Assembly (NCBI GenBank): GCA_036925085.1
Contig: JAUPFP010000020.1
Coordinates: 1,438,001 to 1,502,000, forward strand
Source: Brachycybe producta
Lineage: Eukaryota; Arthropoda; Diplopoda; Playtdesmida; Andrognathidae
DNA length: 64,000 nt
Direction: 5' to 3'
Both the position numbers and the translations under genes were made by a program. A model generated the notes under the pieces. That model worked only from the letters and a program-made list of their open reading frames with translations, was not told the origin of the DNA and did no database searches. Positions 1 through 11,649 of this stretch are shown piece after piece. How positions within the stretch are numbered: the first letter of the stretch is position 1; each line of letters opens with the position of its first letter.

Positions 1-439
1 CGAAGTGCTGGTGACCAGCCCGGCGTTGGCTATATACTTGTGTGTTTTCCGACTTCCCCATCAAGGTGTGAAATTCCAGGGTCCCGTGGAATTCGTATAA
101 TTCCACAAAGCTAGCTGGAACTCCAATAAGCCACCTAATTTGTTTGTTATTGGAGGCTCGTGGGGTGTCGGTTTCTGAGTATTAAACGCCGTTCTTCCAC
201 TATTGTTTGTTATTGTTGTCAGACGACCTGGTCCCCAAACGCAGTGTACGAAAGTTTCCCCCATTGGAATCGGATTCGAGTGGTGAAATGTGAGCAGGGG
301 TGTGTGAATGTTTGTGGTCACACACGTTGTCGATTGTTTACATTGGTGTGCATCTGCAAGTGACCAATGTGATGATATAAACAACCAAAAGAAAAAATTT
401 AGGTTGTATGGGTTGTTGATAGGGTTATTGATGTCTGGT

Positions 440-1612
440 TTATTGTGGTGAGGAGGTAGGTTCCTCTTGTTGTGGGGAGCTGGATTTGTCTTCCCCCTCC
501 AACCCTTGAACAACTGTCCTCAGTTGTTTTGGCTTGATGTGGACAATGTTCACCATGTCTCGAATCAATCTTCCAAACGTATCTTCGTGCTCCAGCTCGA
601 GCACCGTGTCGCTGATGATTTTGGTTACCATGTAACCATCCCTGTACGAATAACGTAGCTTCTTGGTCTCATCAGGCACGATGCATTGATCTCGAACGAG
701 TACTGGGTCTCCAATTTTATACATGTGTGGAGTCTTTCGTCTTGCATCGTAGTACTTCTTTTGTCGCAAATGGGCCTCGTGCAGGTTGGTCCTTGCGATT
801 TCGACCTCTTCCACCACAGAAGGTGCTGCAGAAATTGAATCCATAACCTTTGGTAGGAGAAGTGCCCAATTGTCAATTCGTAGTCGGGCCTCTCTTCCAA
901 ACATTAAACGGTATGGTGAGAACTTCGTTGATGTATGGGTCGCGGTGTTATAACGGAAGGTGGCGGCTTGGAGATGGAAATACCAATCCTGCTGTCCTTT
1001 TTCAGGTGTCAGAAGTCTCTTGACAGTCTGCATTATAGTTTTGTTGGTCCTTTCCGCAAGACCGTCTCCTTGCGGAAAGTACACTGTCGTGGTGGCGTGC
1101 TTTATTCCCAGCTCGTCACACAGTGCTTGTGTGTCTTTAGCTGTAAAAGGTGTCCCTCGGTCTGTGATTATCCTCCTCGGCATCCCGATAAGAGACACGA
1201 TCGTATATTGGAGGAAATTCTTAGTTGTTTTGGCCGACTGGCTGTGCACAGCTCGTGCGAAGCAGAATCTGGTGGCATAGTCCACCGCCAGGATGATGTG
1301 CTTGACACCACCCAGTGACTTTGGCAAGGGGCCGATATAATCGATTCCCCAGCACTCACCTGGGTCCCCAATTTCCATTTCATAAAGGAACCCGGGCAAT
1401 TTGGACTGTGGTGTCTTGCACTTTTGGCATATTTCGCACATGCACACATACTCAATGGTATCTTGCTTCCAGGTTGGCCAAAATAACCGTTGGCACACCT
1501 TTTCCAATGTCTTATCCTGGCCGAAGTGTCCGGCTTCAGGACTATCATGTAGAAGTCTCAGAACTTCGGGTACCAGATGTCTGGGTACCACCATCACGAG
1601 CTTGGGCGTCAC
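440..1612 (-). pseudogene. Gypsy element A: integrase
   Basis: This 390-aa reading frame is a Ty3/gypsy integrase. It has an N-terminal zinc-binding region (His residues before HFGQDK, then CEICQKC), the first catalytic Asp in GIDYIGPL, the second in IITDRGTPF, and the Glu in GDGLAERTN. A GPY/F-like region (SPYRLMFGREARL) follows. It is open throughout but out of frame with the RNase H upstream, so it is probably not expressed as part of an intact Pol. The sequence just past its end (GAACAACTGTCCTCAGTTGTTT) matches the sequence just past gag in element C. Confidence 0.85.
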
Positions 1613-1643
1613 GCTGCCCTGATAGACAAGGGCACACAGAACC

Positions 1644-2378
1644 TCATCTATGATGACGTAGGTATGGTGAAGCTCGGAGCTCGGATTGTTGCGAAGTTCG
1701 ATTTTGATTTGTCACGTTCGGGTCTCGTTCTTGTTCAACCGACCAATCCCAACGCAATGTAACTGCATAAACTACGCTGTCGTCGAGGTCGTCTGGGGTA
1801 GCCTGCAGGTTCCAGTCTTCAGGAACATCCACCGGACTCCGTGAAATGCAGTCCGCATCCACGTGAGTGATGCCGGCCTTGTAGACTACGGTGTAGTCGT
1901 ATTCCTGGAGCAGTAGCTGCCAGCAGCCCAGGCGTCCCTGAAGTCATTGTGCAGTCTTTAAGTAGCACAGTGCGTGATGGTCGGTGACGATGACAAAGGC
2001 TTTGTTAAAGAGGTATGGTCTAAACTTGATGATGCCGTACACCACTGCAAGGCACTCTTTATCTGTTGTCGAATAGTTTAATTCGGCGTCTCGGAGCACT
2101 CGAGAGACACCACCCAGGATCTGCAGTTTCTTGGATGGTGACTGTTGATAGAGGATAGCTCCGATGCCATAGGCAGAGGTGTCGGTGTGCATTTTAATTT
2201 CGGCATCTGGGTCGTAAATGGCCAATATTGGCGCAGTGACAAGTTTAGTCTTTAACAGAGTAAATGCTGCTTCTCTGTTGATCGTCCACGAAAAGGGCAG
2301 CCCCTTTTTGGTCCTATCCGTGAGTGGTTTAGCGATGTGGGCAAAGTTGACAATAAATCTCCGATAGGAACAGGCCAT
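1644..2378 (-). pseudogene. Gypsy element A: RT connection and RNase H (broken)
   Basis: From 2378 to 1944 the frame encodes the end of the RT thumb/connection (YRRFIVNFAHIAKPL) and RNase H. The RNase H acidic residues lie in HTDTSAYGIGA, STTDKECLAVV and VTDHHAL. An in-frame TGA at about 1944 interrupts it. The same frame resumes and runs to 1644 with the usual HxDAD end motif ([12 protein letters not shown]). A one-base shift separates it from the RT upstream, near 2370, and another separates it from the integrase. Confidence 0.8.
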
Positions 2379-3234
2379 GCACCAAAAATCGTTTCACCTC
2401 CTTGACGTTAGTAGGTGCTGCTTTGTCGGAGATGTCAACCACTTTCCTCGGGTCTGGACGCACTCCTTCTTTGGAGATAATGTGTCCTAAGTAGAGGACT
2501 TCGTTGCAGCCGAAGAAGCTCTTCTCGGGGTGAAGCTTCAACCCCGCCTCTCTTAGGAGTCCTAGGACGCAGTCCAACCTTTCCATGAATTGTTCGAAGG
2601 TCGCGCCGAATACGATGATGTCGTCTAGGTAGACTAGACAGGTCTCCCATTTGTGGCAAGCCAAAAAGATATCTAGGGCATGCTGCATAGTAGCAGGAGC
2701 GTTACGCAGACCGAAGGGCATCCGATTGAATTCGAACAGCCCCCCGGGTGTGATGAATGCGGTCTTCTCCCTGTCCTCTTTGGCGACCTCAAATTGCCAA
2801 TAGCCAAAGATCATGTCGAGGGTCGCGAAGATTTTCGACCCTCGAAGCGAGTCTAGAGCATCATCGATTCGGGGTAGTGGGTAATTGTCTGGTTTGGTGA
2901 TATCGTTCAGGTGCCTATAGTCAACGCAGAAATGCCACTGTCCATCCTTCTTCTTCACCAGGACTACTGCTGAAGCATAAGGAGACTTGGATTCGCTGGC
3001 TACTCCGGTCTTGAGCATTTCCTCAACTGTCTTCCGGATGATCTCCCGCTGCTTGGGGCCACTCCTTCGGAGGGGTTCCCGTACGGGTGAATGATCGCCA
3101 GTGTCGATTCGATGTTCAGTGAGGTTGGTACACCCAAGTTCTGACGTTTCTAAAGCGAAGACATCTCGATAGGATCTCAAAAAATTCTTCAGAATGCGCC
3201 TCTGGCCATTAAGTAATCGAGGCCCGAGTTGCAT
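2329..3234 (-). pseudogene. Gypsy element A: reverse transcriptase
   Basis: Ty3/gypsy reverse transcriptase of about 300 aa. Visible landmarks are the fingers (REIIRKTVEEMLKTGVASES), VLVKKKDGQWHFCVDYRHLN, LPRIDDALDSL, MPFGLRNAPATMQ and the catalytic YLDDIIVFG. It ends by frameshift after EVKRFL, where the connection domain continues in another frame. There is no Met at the expected junction with protease; in an intact copy it would be part of a polyprotein. Confidence 0.88.
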
Positions 3235-3247
3235 TGCTTCATCGAAT

Positions 3248-4309
3248 TTAGCGCTTGACTTTTGTCATTATCGGGTCAGTGTTGGAAGTCGTTTTCACTT
3301 CAACCGTCTCGAAGCAGTAGTCTTTTTGTACATGGGCTATCACTTCGCCGGAGGCCAGGGTCAATGGCCCCATAGTGGTGTTCAGGACCTCGACTAGGAA
3401 GCTGTTGCTGTTATGGCCTTGCATAATGCCAGGGGCCACCCAGACCCCTTTCGAGGCTCTCAGCTTCTCATCGGGAGAGACCACGAAAAGATCTTGGTCC
3501 GTGAGGATCCTAGAGGTCTCCACCTCCACTAGCGTTGTCCCATGGCTAGTGAGTTGCGTTGTCCCATGGCTATTGAGTTGCGTTAGCCCTTTGACTACTA
3601 AATATTCGTCCGGTTGCTGTATAAGCTTGACTTCAACGGGAGCGGTGGCCGTCTCCCCAAGGGTGGCTGGTGTGATTTCTTCCAGCGCATTCTTGACATA
3701 CGCTTGAATACTCTGCCTTCGGAGTGCTGATTCAAAGAGGTCGTCCTCCAAATAGACTTTATTGGTCTGCATAGACACAAGGAGCTTCAGTGCCCTACCC
3801 AGGTCTCGGCCTAAGATGGCGTCGGGTGGGCCAGTAAAAACCAGCAGGCGGCCCGTGGGATATTGTTCGGCAATCTCCACAGTAGCAGAGACTTGCCCTG
3901 CCACGGCGATAGTGTTTCCTCCAACTCCCTCGATTCTTGGAGGGTGAGCCATAGGGCTGATGTCGAGTTGGAGCCGCTTTGCAAGTGTCTCGGATATTAC
4001 ACTGCCATGTGCTCCGGTGTCTACGAGCATGCGGACCTCTTTGCCATTAATAGTGACAGTGATTTTCGGACTATCATCACTGACACTATGATCTCCGATC
4101 TCTTGAGGCATGCAAGTATTTTTTAGTTGTCTATATAGGTCCTTCAGCATCCGGCGGCTGCAAGGGCGTCCTTGGAGTGAAGTCCCACCACCTGGGGCTA
4201 AGATGGTGACCCCCTCATTGGTGGTGGCGAGATTAATGACCTCAAGGGTACCATGCCAGGTAGTTAGGTCGTCCATTCCCCAAGTTAATTCCGGGATGTG
4301 GTCGACCAT
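3248..4309 (-). pseudogene. Gypsy element A: aspartic protease region
   Basis: A 353-aa frame containing a retropepsin: the active-site VDTGAHGSVIS and the later ILGRDLG. Its first ~40 residues (LTWGMDDLTTWHGTLEVI) align with the last part of element C Gag ([17 protein letters not shown]), so this marks the gag-protease boundary. A tandem pair of near-identical codon blocks (LNSHGTTQLTSHGTT) lies near residue 245. It is one base out of frame with RT. Confidence 0.8.
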
Positions 4310-5121
4310 AATCGGTTATAATCGGTTGTCTCAGGAGGCGTGTCGGGTACAGTGACCACACTACTGTGGTCCGTATCGGAGGCCTCCCTTGTGAGATCGT
4401 AGGTCGGGTACGCGTACTGTTGTTCCGTACGCTCATAGTTTGTATAGCGCGGTACATAGTATGTGCGCTCTTCAGGTATAGTGTATGAACCTGGTGCATG
4501 TCGTCTGTAGTATGAATCGTAGCAAGGCTCGTACGGCTCTTGGCGACCGACAGCGTACGTCGAAGAGTTGTCTGTTCTGCTACGATATCTGCGATATTGT
4601 GGTGCTGTAGTATATGTAGTCGGTAGTGGTGGCGCAGGCGGCGGTTGGGTGCCATTATGAATAATCATCATGTGAGTGATCTGTACTTTTAGTTCATTAA
4701 GTTGATGCATGATGGTGTTGAGTTTGCAACCATCACACGCCTGTGTGGGTAGTGGATCTGGTAGTAGCGGAGATCGCTCCTGTTGGTATCTGGAGTAGTA
4801 TGCGGATGACATTAGGCATCGTAATGTACTATTGTCTGTGGACCGAGCCGTGCGCCGCATAGATGGATGCTGCACATCATTACTTTGTGGTACCCACCAG
4901 GTCCCAGGTTGAATAACTGGATCCATGATGGGTCCGAGTGGGACAGCCACACGTGATGATGCGGCGTATTGTGTACCGTATGTCTGTGATGTTGCATGGG
5001 CCCTCCATAAGGCTGATGGATACGTGCCGCCCCTGGAGTGCAGAAGAGCCCTCTGAGTGGCCCCAGTTAGTCGTGGGTGAGCGCCCATTATGTTAAGGCT
5101 CGTGCAACACGTGGTGATCAA
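4285..5121 (-). pseudogene. Gypsy element A: Gag N-terminal remnant
   Basis: A 278-aa frame rich in Tyr, Arg, Pro and Thr, overlapping the protease frame by 25 bases. I see no capsid core and no CCHC knuckle, both of which the related element C Gag has. Element A therefore seems to have lost the Gag core. The start is uncertain. Confidence 0.5.
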
Positions 5122-6372
5122 TGTAAGTCGGTGTTTTGTAGGTTTGGCTGTTGATCTCTCTGTAGATCGCAGTCTTTTTGTCGGTAACCGACACTATCGT
5201 AACCTTATACACTGAGTAACAATAGTTTACCTACGTTTAATAAAGATGGTATCGTTGTTTGAGTTGCTGTGTTGGTGTTGGCGTTGTTCTTCAGTTGGGT
5301 GTGACGATCCCAACTGGTACAGAGTGTCTGTAAATTCTTTATTGAGTGTCAATTTTGGTAAGATCTCTCTCGACACGTGGTATTTGGTGACCACGTGGAG
5401 GTTATAAGAATCCCCAAAAGTCTCGAAAAAAACAGCAGATGTACAATGCAATTGCGAGCGTGGTACACCACCCAATCGAAATTGCACTGCGGAAAGTGAA
5501 TTGGAAATGAAAGTGTATTACAATTGCCTAAAGAAAAGGCAAGCAATACAAAGAGTAGAGCTAGAGCGCGGTGCCCACACTTTTAGTTTTACTTGAAAAC
5601 AAGAATGAAGAATGTGTGTGTAGAGAACACACAAAGGAACGAAAGTTCAAAATGGCTGAACTTTCTAAAGAGAGAACAAACAAAGGAGAAGTTCAAGATG
5701 GCTGAACTTTCCAAAGAAGCAAGAAAAGAAAGCTGATTTATTTTAAAAGTATAAAACTTAGGTGCGGTTACCGCACGTCAAAAGTTTTAATTTAGATTTA
5801 TTAGAAAAAGTAAATCAGTGAAGAAATGGAAGAGTGTTCAACAAGCTAAGTGCTTGGTGAACCAGAAGAAATGTTCAGACTGTTGAAAGTTTGTGTCCTC
5901 ACTGCTGGATGGCTCTGGATAGAAAAGACAGAGCCAGTGTCCAGTGAGCGACTATGTTGAGTAGAATGAAGAGGTCCGTAGGTGGCGCTGTGGTGGCCAC
6001 TTCCGGTTCAGTTTATTGCAATGTCCAAAAATTGATGGCTTGAAGAATTCCTCCAGGACACGTTTTTATGGTGGCCAGGAGAAAGAACACAAAAAGAGAG
6101 AAAATTCAAAGAAAAAAGAAGTTTTCTCTGACAAGAGGAACTCCACCAGGGGGCGCATGAGTGCAACCCTCTGGAAAAGAAGAAAGAAGAAGAGAACACA
6201 AAAAGATGAGAGAGTTACAACAATGTTCTCACATGGAGTGAAAAACCGCTCCGTTGGCGCTTTTTGAAGAGTGTCCGGTCGATCCAAGATGGCGGCCGGG
6301 CTTCAGTGCTGTCCAATAGAGAAAGTTCCTATGAGGCTGCATTGAGGTGATGATGATGAAGAAATTGAAGAA
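5122..6372 (-). mobile_element. Gypsy element A leader, matching the element C leader
   Basis: This 1.2 kb of non-coding DNA runs parallel to 57280-58440 with many substitutions. Shared landmarks are the TCTCTCTCGACACGTGGTAT block, two copies of a segment with AGTTCA facing TGAACT (about 5643 and 5690), GTGCGGTTACCGCAC, and the GATGATGATGAAGAAATTGA end. The match stops abruptly at the LTR fragment at 6373. About 1 kb of leader, including the hairpin array and primer-binding site seen in C, is deleted. Confidence 0.75.
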
Positions 6373-6912
6373 CGGCAGTGCCCGCACGGAGAAGATTCGA
6401 GCTACAGAAGTAGTCAGATGGTGATCGATTTTGATCATCCCTCTGCATAGGGGTGTAATCTGTGTAGAAGATGTTGTAGCTCCTCCAGGATCTGTATGTC
6501 TCCTTGTCGTGTGGTGTCTCCGGCTTGTCTAGAGAAGGATTAGTTTCCAGACAAATAGACAATGCAGTTTCTCATTATAAACACTTTATTGATTCTTGTC
6601 CAGAAACATCAAGATTACAAGAATGAATGTTTGATATTAAAGGTGCGTCCATGAGCCCATTATGTGATACAGATAAAGATGTACGTAGTACAAAGACAGG
6701 TCAAAAAGAGTGAACTAAGAACAAAGGAACATGGTCTTTTTATACCTTGGACCTGTGTACACCTACGAGGTGTAACCAGGTCCAAGTGACCATGGTCCTA
6801 AGAGTATCAATCCGCCACTTGAATATTCATTAAGAGGAGAGGAAGGGACAAGCATGAGTTGTTTACCCCCGGGCTATGGTTTTGGTGGGATCACAAGTTA
6901 CTAGGTGTTACA
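6373..6912 (-). repeat. Truncated LTR of the C family
   Basis: It matches the LTRs at 20777, 23909, 50665 and 59475, but lacks the first ~85 bp on the plus strand. It ends ...GGTGTTACA at 6912. A purine-rich tract (minus GTTGAGGGGTT) abuts that end, as in element C. It therefore serves as the 3' LTR of the accessory-ORF remnant to its right and as the fused 5' LTR of element A to its left. Confidence 0.8.
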
Positions 6913-7389
6913 AACCCCTCAACTTTGCTTGGAGTATGTCCTCGTACTCCAGCCACGTACTCCAGCCAAAGGTGGAATGGTCAAGCTACACAAGTGGCAA
7001 AAATGGGTGGATGTGCACGCACCTTGTACAGACGTAAATTTAGGAGGGCACTGGCACAAAAAGTGTCAGTGTCCCTTAATGTATAAAATGCTGAAAATAG
7101 CAAGCATAATTAAAATTAAAAGTTTACCAAGTGGCGAACTCCTATTGAAATGTGATACATACATGTATGTAATGTATACATGTATGATACATACATGTTT
7201 TTTCTCTTTTACATGTTTACAATGTTTTTTAGTTTTTATTATTTTTTCGAATGTTACCACCCCACGTGGGGTGATCATGTGGTCGCAGGTGGGTGTGCAC
7301 AGCTATCCCTGCTGTGAATGGTGGGGAAGGTCCTAGATACATGAGTTCTTGGGAAACTGGACTCATATGTAGTTGGTGGCAGCTGAGAG
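6913..7389 (-). other. 3' untranslated region of the decayed C-type element
   Basis: It lies between the LTR and the accessory ORF remnant. It parallels 51351-51754 in element C (ACTTTGCTTGGAGTA at the LTR edge). A run of CATACATGTATG-type palindromes sits at 7150-7200. I see no gene. Confidence 0.6.
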
Positions 7390-9520
7390 CCATTGGCCCT
7401 CGTCATCCGGCAGGTCTCAGTGAAAGATGTTATAGATGTCCCGGTCCCCGGTGATCTTCCTGGAGGACCACTTGTTGTGGAGAATGGCCCATGTGGCATC
7501 CCACAAAATGGCGATCCTGTAGCGGGGGTCCAGTTCCGGGATGTGGAGGCAACCAGTGCAGAATGCCCTTCTGGCAGAGAGTTTGAAGACGGAATTGACA
7601 AAGGCCCCCAAAAGGGCGGACGTGGCTTCGTCGACAGAGTCCCCGGCGAAGCTCAAGGTCTCGACTTCGCCGGTTGGGGAACGCAATTACCACGAGGAGG
7701 CTCATCTGGTTGAGAAAGAGCCTCACCAAGGCAGTGTCCCGCATAGAGGGTATTGGCAGAGTGCACTTCGTGCTGCCTAGTTACCCACCGGTTATTTATG
7801 AGCCTTTTGCCAAGGGTGGCCGTGCTGAGAGTTCGATCCAGCGGTAACCACCCCAAAGTAGTCCCGGTTTGGGACACTGTGGGCGATGCAGCCGGTCATT
7901 GTGGCTCTGGAGCTGCAGTAGGCGCAATGCCCACTCTACTTGTGGTGAACGTGATCGGTTTGGCTTGGTGTAAGGCGGACCGGGCCATGTCTCGGGCCCG
8001 CTGCCACTGACGCTTGGATGCCGCTCGCTTGCTCAGCACTTCCAGTGGTTTAGCAGTGCCTGGTGGGAGACCCAATGCTTCTCTTGGGTCACCTCCATCT
8101 CGCATTAGGTCCTGCCAAAGGTCTGTGATGGCCTTCTGCTTTTTTAGAAAGGCAGTGCAGTCAGCAGAGGGTGAAGGTGTCGAAGGCATGTGTGTGGTCC
8201 TCCCAGGAGGGTGGCCTGGAGGTGGCAGAGGAGGAGAGCGGCACAGAGCCGGGTGTGCTGGGCCCCGATACATGTGGCGACCGTTGTGGTCCAGTTGGAT
8301 GCGCAAGTCCTGAGGTGGCGACATGACTCTATGGGTGAAGTCATTACATGGCGGGGGCCATGTCTGGAGGAGCTGTGCTGCTCTTAGTGACTTCTGTCTG
8401 GTCAGCATCGTGGTTGGGGCTGCGAGTGACGAGGCAGAGAGCGATGTGGCTGTGAGTGGTGGAGAGAGTGGTGGTCCTTATGGATCTGCTGAGGCTCCTT
8501 AGGGTGGGCTCCAGTGGAAGCCTTGGTGTTAGTAGGTGTGGGGACTACCACTATAGATGGTAGTTTCGTAGTAGTTGTGGCTACCTCCTGGTGTGGCAGT
8601 GCGGCACATCAGTAGTTGCAATGACCTCCTGGTGTGGTGGTGCGGCATGTCATGCTGCAGGTGGTGTGGAAAGTGGCATTTGTGGAGGAGGCGGTGGCAT
8701 TATGGATAGCGTGGAGAGTGCTGGAGGGTTGAGCGGCACAACGGGTGTCGACATCAATTCTTGGTACCAAAACGGTTCTGGTGGCGTGACAGAAAGTGAA
8801 GAAGGCATGGACAGTGTGGATGGTGGTACAGGCAGGGAACTCGGAAGTGGTGGCGTTGGCATGACCAGCGGTGCAGGCTGTTTGACTCCTTGGAGGCAGG
8901 CCACAATCTTAAGGAGATCCTCACTTGTGAGTTGTCCGGTACAGGGAAGGCCCAACTCACCAAGGCAGGAACAAACTGCACGGCGGTGCAGCAGCTTTTG
9001 TAGCTGGTGCTGCAGTGCTTCGAGGGGGTGGTTATTGATCCACCACTCCCGCGCTTCCCTCTTGGTGCGGCTCCACCAGGAATTGACTGTCCAGGGGCAA
9101 TGCTGTCCCTGAACTCTTGGGTGACACCCCACGCCATCATGTTGATGTCAATCCAGTCCTCCCGCTCCTCCCAGTAGTGCTTGGATGTGGTGACGTTGAA
9201 GGGGACGATGCTACTTGGAGCATCTGGCTTCCCTTCACGTCCGATGTTGGCTGGGTATCGGTTGTTAGGTCGGAAGCGCTTCTCTCCACGCCTGTTGAAG
9301 TTCTCTGGCTTGGAGCAGGTGCGGTGCCTTGATGAGGTGTCGGATGACTCTCCTCGTTGTCGGTTCGCTGGCGGTTCCCCCCACTCGTTGATTGCAGGTA
9401 GTAGGTGCTGGTGAAAGTGGTTCAGCGGTCCCCACCATTCCACTCTCGATGTCATCGTCACTGGAGGAGGTAAAAGACATTCTTCTATTACCACTCTATG
9501 ATCCTCTACCTGACATGATC
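7390..9520 (-). pseudogene. Decayed accessory ORF of the C-type gypsy family
   Basis: A broken copy of the intact ORF at 51755-53932. Matching blocks occur in three frames: HYWEERED and [16 protein letters not shown] (9494 to about 9000), [18 protein letters not shown] (about 8130), INNRWVTRQHEVHSANTLY (about 7780), and [13 protein letters not shown] plus DPRYRIAILWDATWA (about 7560). The N-terminal MSGRGS corresponds to MPGRGS in the intact copy, which supports that Met as the start. Several frameshifts make it a pseudogene. Confidence 0.8.
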
Positions 9521-9859
9521 AAATAGTTCTTACTTTTGTTCCGCTGCTGGTGATAACTTCTTGTTGATAGCAGAGATCGGTGCCCGATCACTCTGCTATA
9601 AAAAAGGCACAAAAAGTCTGAGAAGGCCGGTGCACACAGTTGTAACACAAACACAAAACATTTCATGACTCGATCAAGAGTCTGAAAATGTAGATACACA
9701 AGTTCGAAAAATCTTTAAACTGATTTTAAGGTGAAATGATGAGATGACAGGTGCACTTTTTAGAGACGGCACCAAGGAAAAGTTTTTATTTCTGTCGGGA
9801 TAGTAGAAGAGTCTCCAAAACACAAAAATTGCAGAGCATTAGAAAGATAAATTTATGAA

Positions 9860-10170
9860 ATTTTTGTCGCTGCACTCGCAGAATTCTGCAATCCAGTATT
9901 ATTTTGACATCTGGAAAACATAGGCAATTGAGTAAAAATGAAAATAGAGCTTTGATAAATAATTCCTATCGGGTACACAGGCATTTAGAAATCGGGAAGA
10001 ACACAAGTTGGGGAGCCAACTTGTGTTCTTCCCGATTTCTAAATGCCTGTATCGGGTACTTTTTTATTTAATAATTTCATAATTTGTATATAAAATTATA
10101 TAAACCATTTCAATCACTGGATATCCATAATATCGATTGGCCCCTCCCAGACAAGAATATTGGATCTGAT
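9860..10170 (-). repeat. Unclassified interspersed repeat, copy 1
   Basis: In reverse complement this matches 33980-34050 plus 34925-35010 (CTTGTCTGGGAGG, CCAATCGATATTAT, GAAATGGTTTATATAAT, AATTATGAAATTATT, GAGTACCCGA). Copy 1 lacks the Helitrons that split copy 2 but carries the 74-bp MITE. Confidence 0.6.
9977..10050. mobile_element. 74-bp hairpin MITE, ACAGGC family
   Basis: A perfect inverted repeat of 35 bp arms around a 4-base centre, starting ACAGGCATTTAGAAATCGGG. It is flanked by an exact 9-bp direct repeat ATCGGGTAC (9968-9976, 10051-10059). A related repeat copy near 34960 has the target sequence uninterrupted. The 9-bp duplication is typical of Mutator-like elements; assignment is inferred. 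Confidence 0.8.
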
Positions 10171-10532
10171 TCTCTCAAGGACTGCCAAGTGTGGCACAAA
10201 CTCTATATACGCCACTGATCTCCATATTCCATAATGATCATAAATGATTTGATCACAAGTGCAGAAAGTAAAAAACATGTATTATGTTGCCAGATATTTC
10301 AAAATAAAATAAAAGTAAAATTGAAATAAATCTTCTGAACGTCTGTGGCGACTTTGAGAGAAATTTCAGAATGGACAAGCCATAACTGATCGTCTGCACT
10401 CACCGCAAGACACTGGAGTCAACCCATAGCCTCCTATAATCCATAGCCTCCTATAGGAGGTTATTGTCAACCACACTATATTGTGGAGTCAACATGGCAA
10501 CCATAAATTTGGATTTCCATTCTATTAAACAC

Positions 10533-10722
10533 AAGCACCTCTGCCCAGCAGTACAATTTTGTTCGCCCCGCTCTTTTATGAGCGTCATCAATTTCTAATT
10601 AGTTTGTTACTTGGTGTGACGTCAGATACCCCGCCCGTTTCAATTTCTAAATGGTTGATATTTGGTCTGACGCTCGTAAAAGGGCGGAGCCGACAAAATT
10701 TTACTGCTGGGCAGAGATGCTT
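10533..10722. mobile_element. MITE with CTCTGCCCAGCAGTA inverted ends
   Basis: The inverted termini read AAGCACCTCTGCCCAGCAGTA and its near-complement at 10700-10722. The inside shares the ATCAATTTCTAATTGGTTTGTTACTTG block and GGGCGGAGC segments with the ACAGGC MITEs at 23603 and 34745. Confidence 0.65.
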
Positions 10723-10974
10723 ATCTATTACCTGACAGTTGTGGAGTATGCATGAGTCCCTACAGAAAACAATCTGTTTTGAGGATCTTAAAAGAATTTC
10801 TACATGGAGATTCATGCAGCGCCCATCGCAAGAGAAATTTAACGGACCAATTTTGCTCATCAAGTTACCCGTTATAAGATAATAAGAGACTGTAAGACTT
10901 CGAACTTTGGAACTTTCTGAAAGTTCAGTTAATATTATTAATAATAATACCGGTAAGATAATAATCAAGAGATA

Positions 10975-11205
10975 ATGTCAGCGCAAAACACTTTGAAGTG
11001 TATAAAAGATGCACCAATGTGCGAATATCGTGTTGGTTTACGAAACATTAAACGACGAATTAATTACGAGTGCATACAAAAAAAGGAGAACGTCCAACTG
11101 CAAAATTACAACCGATTCAAGACACGTCTAAGTGTGAAGAGTTTGAAAGAAGAAGCTTTTAAAAAAGTGCAAACGGTGAAAACGACATTCCGTTCAATAT
11201 CACAG
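10975..11205 (+). CDS. Unrecognised host gene, candidate exon 1
   Basis: The ATG at 10975 opens 77 codons rich in Lys, Arg and Asn (starting MSAQNTLKCIKD, ending TTFRSISQ). The exon ends at CAG followed by donor GTTTGT in phase 0. The next exon I can support, at 22032, also begins in phase 0. I do not recognise the protein; it is basic and looks nuclear or cytoskeletal, but that is only composition. The 10.8-kb intron holds a foldback, gypsy element E, a minisatellite and a solo LTR. Confidence 0.5.
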
Positions 11206-11649
11206 GTTTGTTATTTTTCTTTGACAGTGTGACGTCATTCGTAAAACAAGAAAATATAATAGAAAAATACGTTTTTTTTGTACAAGTTTTTATTTATAAC
11301 TAAGATATGGCTTTTTGTTTTTGGGGAACTATAGGTGTGTAATTTTTTTTTGGTGGTTTGTTGTATTGGCGTTTTTTAAATTTATTGTTTTGATGTTTCG
11401 TTTTTTTTTTTTTGGTGGCAAACCATAAATATGTGTGACATTGAGTGGATGCATAAAGGGATTGCATAATTCCCCGAATTATTCCCACTTTGCTGCCTAA
11501 CCTTACATTTTGAATTAAAAATCTGACCGTTATTCACAAACACTTCTATAACGGATCCTGGACAAGTCCATTCGAGGATCCTTCTTGACTGGGTACAACA
11601 TTTTTTTTATGGGGCAAAATATTGCATCGACGGTGACGGTGACGTTTGA

